Shown here piece by piece: positions 1-8,112 of a stretch of DNA of 9,503 nucleotides (its first letter is position 1; every line of letters starts with the position of its first letter). Location: contig SHYI01000031.1 in the NCBI GenBank assembly GCA_009692905.1, forward strand, positions 1 through 9,503. The letters are read 5' to 3'. The DNA is from Chloroflexota bacterium. GTDB taxonomy: Bacteria; Chloroflexota; Limnocylindria; Limnocylindrales; Limnocylindraceae. A model generated the notes under the pieces. The model saw only the letters and a list, made by a program, of their open reading frames with translations, made no database searches and had not been told where the DNA came from. The position numbers and the translations under genes were made by a program.

Positions 1-1017
1 CTGAAGCCGAATCCGCTCCCGCTCTCGACGCCGTTCCCGCCGTCGCCACGCCGCGCACCACTCGGCACCGTTGCGAAGCCACTGCCGATCATCATCGACT
101 GTGATCCTGGCCATGACGATGCAATGGCGCTCGCCGTTGCCTTTGCCCGCCCGGAACTGAAAGTGCTCGGCGTCACCGCTGTTGCTGGCAACGCATCGCT
201 GCCAAAGACCTACGAGAACCTGCGCCGCACCCTAGCCCTGCTTGGCGCCAACGAGGTGCGTGTTGCCGCCGGTGCCGCTGTGCCACTCGTGCGACCACTC
301 TGGGTTGCGCCGTATGTGCACGGTGACTCGGGGCTCGACGGCGCTGAGCTTCCAGAGCCAACAGGCATTGAGCACGCAGCGGGTGCAGTTGACCTGATTG
401 CGACGCTGCTGCGTGAGGCGAGCGAGCCGGTGACACTTGTACCGCTCGGCCCACTGACGAACATTGCGATCCTGCTCCGAGATCACCCAGAACTGAAGGC
501 GAAGATCGCCCACATCTGCTGGATGGGCGGCGCAATCGCCGAGGGGAATGTGACCGCATCGGCGGAGTTCAATTCGTATGTTGATCCTGACGCCGCAGCG
601 ATCGTCTTTGCTTCCGGGATCCCGATCACGATGGTCTGCCTCGACGCAACGCACCGCGCCCTTACCGGCGAAGCGGCGATGAAGCGGCTTGATGCCGCGG
701 GAACGTTGCCGGCAAAGGTCTTCGCCGACCTGCTGCGCTTCTATGCGATCTTCCATAAGGATCGTTACGACTGGCCAGCCTCGGCCGTTCATGATGCCGT
801 AGCAGTTGCGCACCTTGCGGTGCCGAACTTGCTGGCGCTGGTGCATGCCGCCGTTGACGTTGAGCTCGGCGACCTTGCACGCGGCCGAACGATTACTGAC
901 TGGTATGGCGATCGCCTGAAGCAGCGCGGACGCACCCCCGACGTGGATGTGGCGGTTGGCGTTGATGCTGACGCCTTCGACCGTGTTCTCGTGGACGCGA
1001 TCCTCTCGTTTAAGTAG
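1..1017 (+). CDS. Nucleoside hydrolase (inosine/uridine-preferring family), 5' end beyond or at window edge
   Basis: The protein should cleave the N-glycosidic bond of ribonucleosides to ribose and free base, a cytosolic salvage activity. The family's N-terminal signature lies at nt 97-120 (DCDPGHDD), where the aspartates bind Ca2+ and the ribose hydroxyls. Further family marks are HGDSGLDG (nt 319-342), the FN-x-YVDPDAA block (nt 568-594), which holds the substrate-contacting Asn, and the late HDAVAVA block (His at nt 790-792). The frame is open to position 1 with no ATG, GTG or TTG before the signature. The first ATG (124) lies inside the motif and cannot be the true start. Either the start is upstream of the window, giving an unusual Pro-rich N-terminal extension, or the rare CTG at 82 is used, which would give the usual family spacing. 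The gene ends with TAG, convergent with and 2 bases from the phosphatase. Family assignment is firm; substrate (purine or pyrimidine) cannot be told. Confidence 0.93.
   Translation: MKPNPLPLSTPFPPSPRRAPLGTVAKPLPIIIDCDPGHDDAMALAVAFARPELKVLGVTAVAGNASLPKTYENLRRTLALLGANEVRVAAGAAVPLVRPLWVAPYVHGDSGLDGAELPEPTGIEHAAGAVDLIATLLREASEPVTLVPLGPLTNIAILLRDHPELKAKIAHICWMGGAIAEGNVTASAEFNSYVDPDAAAIVFASGIPITMVCLDATHRALTGEAAMKRLDAAGTLPAKVFADLLRFYAIFHKDRYDWPASAVHDAVAVAHLAVPNLLALVHAAVDVELGDLARGRTITDWYGDRLKQRGRTPDVDVAVGVDADAFDRVLVDAILSFK
3..104 (+). CDS. Possible 3' tail of an upstream gene overlapping the hydrolase start
   Basis: In a second plus-strand frame, positions 3-104 read as an Ala/Pro/Glu-rich stretch (it begins EAESAPALDAVPAVATP) ending at TGA 102-104, inside the nucleoside hydrolase motif region. 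The composition resembles a flexible C-terminal tail of a bacterial protein, so the upstream gene may end here and overlap the hydrolase. The first third reads more like protein than the last third, which is just the shifted hydrolase sequence. No domain can be recognised, and this may be only a shadow frame. It matters because it bears on where the hydrolase starts. Confidence 0.2.
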   Translation, partial: EAESAPALDAVPAVATPRTTRHRCEATADHHRL

Positions 1018-1019
1018 CG

Positions 1020-1493
1020 CTAGATCCGGTCGCGGAGCTCCGCGAGTAGGTCTGGGATCGCCGCCGTAATCTCTGTGGCGGTACGTTCGTATGCTGTTGG
1101 CGGGTGCCCCCACGGGTCGTCGAGATCGCGACCAACTGCGGTTGGGTCAAAGTCCCTGAGCAGACGGATCTCTGACTGCCTCTCTGCCATGCGGATGATG
1201 CTGCGCCCATTTCGTAGGTTTGCCTGATCGGCGGCGAGCACCAGATCGAGGGTCGCAGCGAGAGCCGGAGTAAAGAGGCGCGCCTGATGGCTGGTTCGCA
1301 GACCGCGTGCGCTCAAGATGGCGGCGCTGTTCTCATGCATCCCCTCGCCGGCATGCTCGTCGGAGGTACCACCGCTTGAGACCACCACGCGCCCAGCGAG
1401 GAGCGGGTCGGCGCTGATCGCCGCCTCAATGAGCACCTCAGCGAGAGGGGAGCGGCAGATGTTGCCGTGGCAGAGGATAAGGATTCGCAACAT
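1020..1493 (-). CDS. Low-molecular-weight protein tyrosine phosphatase
   Basis: This 157-residue cytosolic enzyme should dephosphorylate phosphotyrosine (or act as a small-molecule phosphatase) through a cysteinyl-phosphate intermediate. The P-loop is at the very N-terminus: CHGNICRSP, with nucleophile Cys8, a second Cys13, Arg14 and Ser15. The general-acid Asp sits in the DPW motif near the C-terminus (Asp126). Length and motif placement match the family. The ATG at 1493 is well supported because LMW-PTPs begin with a short beta strand running straight into the P-loop, and an in-frame TAG lies three codons upstream. The nearest strong Shine-Dalgarno is 20 bases from this ATG, too far by the usual rule; a GAGG abuts the ATG with no spacing. 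No tyrosine-kinase or polysaccharide gene is adjacent, so a role in capsule control (Wzb-like) is not supported. Arsenate reductases share the fold, but the DPW motif favours a phosphatase. Confidence 0.93.
   Translation of the reverse strand: MLRILILCHGNICRSPLAEVLIEAAISADPLLAGRVVVSSGGTSDEHAGEGMHENSAAILSARGLRTSHQARLFTPALAATLDLVLAADQANLRNGRSIIRMAERQSEIRLLRDFDPTAVGRDLDDPWGHPPTAYERTATEITAAIPDLLAELRDRI
1031..1044. repeat. 14-base perfect palindrome at a convergent gene junction
   Basis: CGCGGAGCTCCGCG is its own reverse complement. It lies within the last codons of the phosphatase gene, about 14 bases past the hydrolase stop. It could form a small hairpin in transcripts from either side and so help separate the convergent genes. 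It has no T tract, and in GC-rich coding DNA it may be chance. Confidence 0.3.
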
Positions 1494-1497
1494 CCTC

Positions 1498-1530
1498 GGA
1501 GCCTAGCGGATCACCTCCTTTGCAGGCTCC
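1498..1530 (-). promoter_or_regulatory. Inverted repeat presenting a 14-base perfect Shine-Dalgarno in its loop
   Basis: A perfect 7-base inverted repeat (GGAGCCT at 1498-1504, AGGCTCC at 1524-1530) can be extended by two G-C pairs past one bulged A. It encloses 14 bases (1508-1521) that read AAAGGAGGTGATCC on the minus strand. This is fully complementary to the conserved 3' end of bacterial 16S rRNA, and the plus strand therefore reads exactly like that 16S end. It lies in the leader of the phosphatase gene, with the GGAGG 20 bases from the ATG. It could be a structured ribosome-binding or standby site. It is not a terminator, having no T tract. Confidence 0.5.
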
Positions 1531-1562
1531 AGCGTCGTGGTGCGTGGGGGGGCGCCGTTCGG

Positions 1563-1568
1563 TATCCT
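1563..1568 (+). promoter_or_regulatory. Candidate -10 box for the tRNA/ftsH transcript
   Basis: TATCCT fits the TAnnnT pattern and lies 12 bases before the tRNA 5' end, a sensible distance for a short-leader tRNA transcript. No convincing -35 is found 16-18 bases upstream; the closest sequence is GTGCGT around 1540, followed by a run of seven G (1546-1552). On the other strand the same bases give TAGGAT (1569-1564), which could serve the divergent phosphatase gene. This is a weak call from pattern alone. Confidence 0.25.
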
Positions 1569-1580
1569 ATGCAGAGGCAC

Positions 1581-1655
1581 GGCGAGGTAGCTCACCGGTA
1601 GAGCAGGGGATTCATAAGCCCTTGGTAGCAGGTTCGATTCCTGCCCTCGCTACCA
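1581..1655 (+). tRNA. tRNA with CAT anticodon (elongator Met, or Ile2 read after lysidine modification)
   Basis: The 75-base gene folds as a full cloverleaf with encoded CCA (1653-1655). The acceptor stem is 1581-1587 with 1645-1651, the D arm 1590-1604 with a short loop containing GG, the anticodon loop 1611-1617 (TTCATAA, anticodon 1613-1615), and the T arm 1628-1644 with loop TTCGATT. It is not the initiator: it lacks the initiator's three G-C pairs next to the anticodon loop and its unpaired 1-72 position. Two oddities are a G-U first acceptor pair and an A-G mismatch closing the anticodon stem (positions 31 and 39). CAT can also be tRNA-Ile2, where TilS modifies C34, and sequence alone does not settle this. 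ftsH begins 37 bases downstream with no visible terminator, so co-transcription with processing by RNase P and 3' nucleases is plausible. Confidence 0.93.
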
Positions 1656-1680
1656 TGAACCTTTAGGGAAGACGGAGAAC

Positions 1681-1685
1681 GGAGG
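1681..1685 (+). promoter_or_regulatory. Ribosome binding site of ftsH
   Basis: GGAGG lies 7 bases before the ATG at 1693, near-ideal spacing. It fixes the ftsH start and shows that this genome uses Shine-Dalgarno-led initiation at least here. Confidence 0.8.
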
Positions 1686-1692
1686 GGACCTA

Positions 1693-3662
<1,970 letters not shown>

Positions 3663-3663
<1 letters not shown>

Positions 3664-5069
3664 TGGCCTACGCCCCAACGCTCGCCTGGAAGGGGCTTGA
3701 GGGGCCGGAGGAGGCGCATCTCGTCGCCACCGCCACCTCGCGCATGGCGAAGTACGCAGAGTTCTTGAAGATCCCGAGCGTCTCTGCCCTCCCTGAGCAT
3801 GCTCCGGATTGCTGTGCCGCCGCAGAGTGGCTCGCCACTGAGCTCCGTCGCATCGGCGCGGAGCGCGTGGAGGTGAGCGAGACGGGTGGCCACCCCATCG
3901 TTGTTGCCGAGAAGATCGTCAATAGCTCGCTCCCGACGATCGTGATCTACGGCCACTACGACGTACAGCCTGGGGATCCACTCGACCTCTGGAAGACCAG
4001 CCCATTCGAGCCGATCGTTCGCGACGGCCGCATGCTCGGTCGCGGCTCTGCCGACGATAAGGGCCAGATCGTGATCCACCTCAGCGCACTTGAGGCGCTT
4101 GTCACCACGCGCGGCACCCTGCCCGTCAACGTGAAGTACATCTTCGAGGGCGAAGAGGAGTCGAGCTCCGTGAACCTCGAGGCGTGGATGGCGGCGAACC
4201 CAGACCGCTGCAGCGGCGACGCCGTGATCATCAGCGACTCCGGCTTCTTTGACGGCAACCGCCCCGCACTGACGGTTGGGCTCCGTGGCATCACCTATCT
4301 TCAGATCAATGTGCGCGCCTCCGATGTGGACCTGCACTCGGGGAGTTACGGCGGCTCCGTCGTCAATCCCGCCAATGCACTCGCCGCTATGATCGCCTCG
4401 CTGCATGACGCGAACGGCCACATCACCGTTCCCGGCTTCTACGACGATGTCGTTGCGCTCACACCAGCTGATCGCGCCGCATTTGCTGCGCTGCCGTTCG
4501 ATGAGCCCGGCTATCTTGCTGGGATCGGGGCCACCGCCACGGCGGGGGAGAGCGGCTACTCCACGGTCGAGCGACGCGGTGGGCGCCCAACACTCGACGT
4601 GAATGGGATCTGGGGCGGCTTTATGGGTGACGGCTCCAAGACGATCATCCCTGCGCATGCGCACGCCAAGATCTCGTGCCGCCTTGTGACCGCACAGGAC
4701 CCCGCGAAGATCGGTCGACAGGTTGAGGCGGCACTACGCGCTGCCGCCCCTGCCGGGCTGCAGGTCGAGGTGCAGAACCTTGGCAACGGTGACGCCTTCC
4801 TCACCCCACTTGGCGACCCGTACCTCAACGCAGCGGCGGGAGCCCTTGAGGCTACCTTTGGTGTGCCGCCGCTCTATATCCGCGAAGGCGGCTCCATTCC
4901 GATCGCCGCACTCTTCCAGAAGGAGCTTGGCCTGCCAGTGGTCTTGCTCGGCTTCACGCCACCAGACGACAATGCGCACGCGCCAAATGAGTCGATGGAC
5001 CTTGGCAACTTTGAGGGCGGCATCCGCGCCGTCATTCGCGCACTCGACGCCATCGCCACCGTTGGCTGA
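3663..5069 (+). CDS. M20-family metallopeptidase (dipeptidase / carnosinase-like)
   Basis: A 468-residue two-zinc hydrolase, probably cytosolic, of the M20 family (carboxypeptidase G2, CNDP dipeptidase, ArgE/DapE relatives). Visible metal and catalytic residues are His98 and Asp100 (GHYDVQP), bridging Asp131 (GSADDKG), the Glu165-Glu166 pair (FEGEEE), Asp192 (SDSG) and the last ligand His439 (NAHAPNE). The lid/dimerisation domain carries the DLHSGSYGG motif with His225, typical of the CNDP subgroup. IPSVSA near residue 37 is the usual N-terminal landmark. The annotated ATG overlaps the ftsH stop; the 27 residues before the next Met (nt 3744) are poorly family-like, so that Met is a possible later start. 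There is no clear Shine-Dalgarno, which fits coupling to ftsH. Substrate cannot be assigned: it may cleave dipeptides or N-acyl amino acids. The position next to FtsH suggests peptide recycling, by inference only. Confidence 0.92.
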
Positions 5070-5075
5070 CCGACC

Positions 5076-5984
5076 GTGAAGGTAGCGCTGCTCGGCCTCG
5101 GCCTCATCGGCGGCTCCATCGCGCGAGCACTGCGTGAAGATCCCGCTGGGGTTGGCCCCCTTGATGAGAGCGGCCTAGAGATCGTCGCATGGACACCAAC
5201 GCAGTCGGGACCGCGAGAGGCGCTGGCGGCGGGAGTCATTGACACCGTTGGTCGCTCGATCGCTGAAACGGTTGATGGTGCAGCGCTCGTGGTTCTCTGC
5301 GCACCACCAATCGCTATGACCGAAATTCTCGATGAGCTGGTGATCTGTCGCCGCTCTGGTCGCCTCGCGGATGGGGCGGTTGTCACCGACGTTGCCTCGA
5401 CAAAAGTGTGGATTGCGAAGGAGGCGGCGGCGCGCAACATTCGCTTCTGCGGCGGCCATCCGATGGCGGGGAGCCACGAGACTGGTTTCGCCGCGGCAGA
5501 TGCCAATCTCTTCATTGGGCGACCATGGGTAATTGTTCCCGGCGCCAATGGTGGAGGTGCCGCCGCACTCGTTGAGCGACTCGCAACCAGCTGCGGTGCG
5601 CGTCCGGTGATCCTTGAGGCTGAGCTTCACGACGCCGCGACCGCCGCGGTCAGCCACCTCCCACTCCTCCTGGCTGCAGCACTCGTGGAGACCGTGGCAC
5701 TCGGTGAGGCTGCCGATGCCCCTGACGGCTGGAAGATCTCGCACCTGCTCGCCGGTACCGGTTGGCTCTCCGCCACGCGGCTCGCACGTGGTTCTGAGGC
5801 GATGGGCGCCGACATCTTGGCGACGAACGCACGCGAGGTTCGCCGTCAGCTGAAGAGGCTACGACTCGTCTTGGAGCAGTGGGATGCGCGCTTGGCCGCC
5901 GCAGAGAACGACCCAATTATCGGTCGCACGGACCTGGAGGGGCGCCTCGCCGCTGCGCGCGCGGTGCTCACGGAGAGCGAGTGA
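5076..5984 (+). CDS. tyrA: Prephenate dehydrogenase (TyrA type)
   Basis: This enzyme oxidatively decarboxylates prephenate (or arogenate) with NAD(P)+ in tyrosine biosynthesis. Its 302 residues match the monofunctional form, with no chorismate mutase or ACT domain. The Rossmann motif is GLGLIGGS (7-14). Further family blocks are DVASTK (105-110), GHPMAGSHETG (127-137) with the presumed catalytic His128, and HDAATAAVSHLP (185-196) in the all-helical dimerisation domain. The start is GTG at 5076, six bases after the M20 stop; it begins directly with the MKVALLGLGLIGG strand-turn-helix, so no other start fits. I see no Shine-Dalgarno; coupling to the preceding gene is likely. No other shikimate-pathway gene is in the window. 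Prephenate versus arogenate preference cannot be told. Confidence 0.93.
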   Translation: MKVALLGLGLIGGSIARALREDPAGVGPLDESGLEIVAWTPTQSGPREALAAGVIDTVGRSIAETVDGAALVVLCAPPIAMTEILDELVICRRSGRLADGAVVTDVASTKVWIAKEAAARNIRFCGGHPMAGSHETGFAAADANLFIGRPWVIVPGANGGGAAALVERLATSCGARPVILEAELHDAATAAVSHLPLLLAAALVETVALGEAADAPDGWKISHLLAGTGWLSATRLARGSEAMGADILATNAREVRRQLKRLRLVLEQWDARLAAAENDPIIGRTDLEGRLAAARAVLTESE

Positions 5985-6628
5985 GCGTTGATCCGTTGGC
6001 GACGGGCGCCGACGAGGAGATCGTTGGCATCCCTCGCGACCTTGCGCTCCCTGCAGGCGCCTGGACTGGGATCCGCGCCTTTAGCAGCCCGGAGGAGGGG
6101 GAGCGTGAGATCACACGCCTCGACGGTTTAGCCCAGGCGCGTCCGCGGCGCGAGCTCGAGTCGGATCCCTCTTGGAAGCAGCCGATCCCCTATGCGGTGG
6201 CCCTCTATCGCCCTGAGGGGATCCCTGCGGGCGACGTGCAGCTCTTCTGGATGGATCGCCTTGCTGGTGGCAGTGACAAGCGACTGCATGGTCGCGCCTC
6301 GTTCGGCGTGGGTGGCCACATCTCGCCAAGCGATGGTGGCATTCGTGCCGCACTCGCTCGAGAGTGGGCCGAAGAGGTTGCCACGCCAACCCTTCCGCAC
6401 TTCACGCCGCTAGGACTGCTGAACGACGATGGTGACGATGTTGGTCGTGTGCACCTTGGCGTAGTCTTCATTGCCACGCTGACTTCGCCGCTGATTCACA
6501 TTCGTGAGACGCACAAGCTTGCAGGCTCTCTCGTGCCGGTGAGCGAGGCGCTGCGCCGCAGAGACGAACTTGAAGGATGGTCGGCGCGCCTGATCGACAC
6601 GATTGCAAAGGTTGCAGCAAGCCTCTAG
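5981..6628 (+). CDS. Nudix hydrolase family protein with degenerate Nudix box
   Basis: A 215-residue soluble protein. The start is GTG at 5981, overlapping the tyrA stop by four bases (GTGA) with GGAG five bases ahead; longer forms would begin inside tyrA. After an acidic N-terminal part comes KQPIPYAVALYRP (66-78), then LHGRASFGVGGHI (102-114), then REWAEE (127-132), the metal-binding helix of the Nudix box. NDDGDDVGRVHLGVVF (148-163) follows. This layout recalls a bacterial group annotated as MutT/Nudix phosphohydrolases with a GVGGHI block and an HLG block. The box departs from the consensus GX5EX7REUXEEXGU: the first Glu position is Gly119, and the Gly-hydrophobic pair after EE is missing. 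It probably hydrolyses an X-linked nucleoside diphosphate; the substrate is unknown. It is likely translated from the tyrA transcript and is the last gene of the ftsH cluster. Confidence 0.82.
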   Translation: MSVDPLATGADEEIVGIPRDLALPAGAWTGIRAFSSPEEGEREITRLDGLAQARPRRELESDPSWKQPIPYAVALYRPEGIPAGDVQLFWMDRLAGGSDKRLHGRASFGVGGHISPSDGGIRAALAREWAEEVATPTLPHFTPLGLLNDDGDDVGRVHLGVVFIATLTSPLIHIRETHKLAGSLVPVSEALRRRDELEGWSARLIDTIAKVAASL

Positions 6629-6672
6629 CCCTCGCTACGTGAGCGGTATGTTGCCGCTGTGATCTTCTCTCC
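6629..6672 (+). promoter_or_regulatory. Short intergenic region with weak hairpin and possible comM promoter
   Basis: The 44 bases between the Nudix gene and comM contain a 5-base inverted repeat (AGCGG 6642-6646, CCGCT 6654-6658) and a TATGTT (6647-6652) that could be a -10 box 20 bases before the comM ATG. The hairpin is too short and has no proper T run for a confident terminator. No -35 is evident. The alternative is simple read-through from the ftsH cluster. Confidence 0.2.
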
Positions 6673-8112
6673 ATGCCAACCTCAGTCGCCTCTACCGCGC
6701 TCGTTGGCATTGAGGGGGTTCCCGTTGAGGTCGAGGTTGACGTTGCCCCTGGTATCCCTGCGACACGAATCGTGGGACTCCCCGATACCGCTGTAGGGGA
6801 GGCGCGCGAGCGAATACGCTCCGCCATCCGTGCGGCCGGTTACACCTGGCCCGCTCGTCGTATCACCATCAATCTCGCACCAGCCGATCTACGCAAGAGT
6901 GGTGGCTCGTTTGATCTCGCCATCGCGATCGGCATTCTGCTTGCCAGCGGCCAGATTCGTCATCGTGGCAAAGGGACGCTGGCAGCGATCGGTGAGCTAG
7001 CGCTCGACGGCAGAGTGCGCAACGTTCCCGGTGCGCTGCCACTCGCCCTGCCGCTCCTCTCGGCAGGGCATCGTGTGCTGCTACCGGCGAGCGTGGCGAC
7101 GCTGCTTGGGCCGTGCCGCGGCGAGGCGATTCCCGTTGCAACGCTCGCAGATGCTGCATCGGCGGTCGACGGCAGAGTCGCAGGCCCGCCACCCTTGCCA
7201 GAGCTCGAATCGATGCCAGCACCGAGCGAAGAGGTGGCGTGCGAGCTCGCAAGCATTCGCGGTCAACCGATTGCATCGCGTGCAGTCTTGATTGCAGCAT
7301 GCGGTCGTTTTCCGATTCTGCTCGAGGGACCGCCAGGCGTGGGTAAGTCGATGCTCGCTCGGGCACTGCATGAGATCCTTCCAGACCTTGCTGTGGAGGA
7401 GCGCAGCGAGGTTGCATCCATCGCCTCTGCAGGTGGCCACGCCGTAGGGCTCTCCTTGAGACCGCCATTACGGGCACCGCATCACGATATAACGGTGGCG
7501 GGGCTCATCGGCGGAGGCCCGCGCATGACTCCGGGCGAGCTGACGTGGGCACATCGTGGACTCCTGCTGCTTGATGAGATCGGTGAATTCCGGCGCGACG
7601 CGCTTGAGGCGTTGCGCGAACCACTTGAGCGGGGGAGTGTTGACTTAGTTCGAGCGGGGCGCGCGGTGCGCTTCCCTGCGGATGCGATCGTGGCGGCCAC
7701 GGGGAATCCCTGCGGCTGCGGCGAGTTGGAGCATCCGAGTGGCACCTGTCGCTGTCTCCCTAGCGCGCGACGGCGAGGGAGCCTCTCGCTCTCCGCACCG
7801 ATTCGTGATCGATTCCCGCTACGCGTGCGACTTGCTCGACCGAGCACGCCTCTTGCTGCGCTCCCGCGCGGCGAACTCACCACGCTGGCGGCTCGCGAGC
7901 GCGCAACATCGGTCCGCGCCGCCTTACTGCAACGACCCGACGGCGCCGGCGTGATGACTCCTGCGACGCGCCGCACCGTTGAGGGTCTCGGCGTACGCGC
8001 ATGGAGTCAGATTGAGCGGATCGCGATGGTGGTGGCCCTCCTTGATGGCCGCGAGGTTGTTGGCGACGCTGATGTGGCGGAGGCGATCCACCTGCACGGC
8101 GATCACTGGTGA
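6673..8112 (+). CDS. comM: ComM/YifB-type AAA+ ATPase (Mg-chelatase-like)
   Basis: ComM is a hexameric helicase that promotes branch migration during integration of transforming DNA; YifB is its common name where that role is untested. The 479 residues are slightly short for the family (about 500). The N-terminal Lon-protease-like (ChlI) domain opens with TALVGIEGVPVEVEVDV and contains IVGLPDTAVGEARERIRSA and NLAPADLRKSGGSFDLAIA (about 8-86). The AAA domain has Walker A GPPGVGKS (219-226) and Walker B LLLLDE (297-302). A four-cysteine cluster (NPCGCG at 346-351 and CRC at 359-361) matches the family's zinc-binding-like insert, and APIRDRF (375-381) corresponds to the usual GPLLDRID. The helical C-terminal lid ends at 479. 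ATG 6673 is the first start after an in-frame TGA at 6640, but no Shine-Dalgarno precedes it. Its stop overlaps dprA by four bases. Confidence 0.93.
   Translation: MPTSVASTALVGIEGVPVEVEVDVAPGIPATRIVGLPDTAVGEARERIRSAIRAAGYTWPARRITINLAPADLRKSGGSFDLAIAIGILLASGQIRHRGKGTLAAIGELALDGRVRNVPGALPLALPLLSAGHRVLLPASVATLLGPCRGEAIPVATLADAASAVDGRVAGPPPLPELESMPAPSEEVACELASIRGQPIASRAVLIAACGRFPILLEGPPGVGKSMLARALHEILPDLAVEERSEVASIASAGGHAVGLSLRPPLRAPHHDITVAGLIGGGPRMTPGELTWAHRGLLLLDEIGEFRRDALEALREPLERGSVDLVRAGRAVRFPADAIVAATGNPCGCGELEHPSGTCRCLPSARRRGSLSLSAPIRDRFPLRVRLARPSTPLAALPRGELTTLAARERATSVRAALLQRPDGAGVMTPATRRTVEGLGVRAWSQIERIAMVVALLDGREVVGDADVAEAIHLHGDHW

Noticed and set aside
232..1113. Minus-strand open frame opposite the nucleoside hydrolase, running into the phosphatase end
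   Set aside because: It conflicts with two motif-supported genes and reads as Arg/His-rich non-protein sequence.
1505..1655. Remnant of an rRNA operon (16S 3' end followed by a spacer tRNA)
   Set aside because: Only 14 bases match 16S, upstream helix sequence is absent, and the tRNA is not the usual Ile(GAT) or Ala(TGC); a strong minus-strand Shine-Dalgarno explains it more simply, though the element is still reported as a finding.
1655..1666. Mini open frame ATG AAC CTT TAG starting in the tRNA CCA end
   Set aside because: Three sense codons with no ribosome site; chance overlap of the CCA with TG.
5879..5980. Upstream extension of the Nudix gene to an ATG inside tyrA
   Set aside because: The extension overlaps conserved tyrA coding, is Arg-rich and unlike the family; GTG 5981 has a Shine-Dalgarno and the typical 4-base overlap.
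7740..7870. Possible frameshift in comM where the sequence diverges from family consensus
   Set aside because: The cysteine pair, the APIRDRF block and the C-terminal lid all read in the same frame, so this is divergence and not a break.
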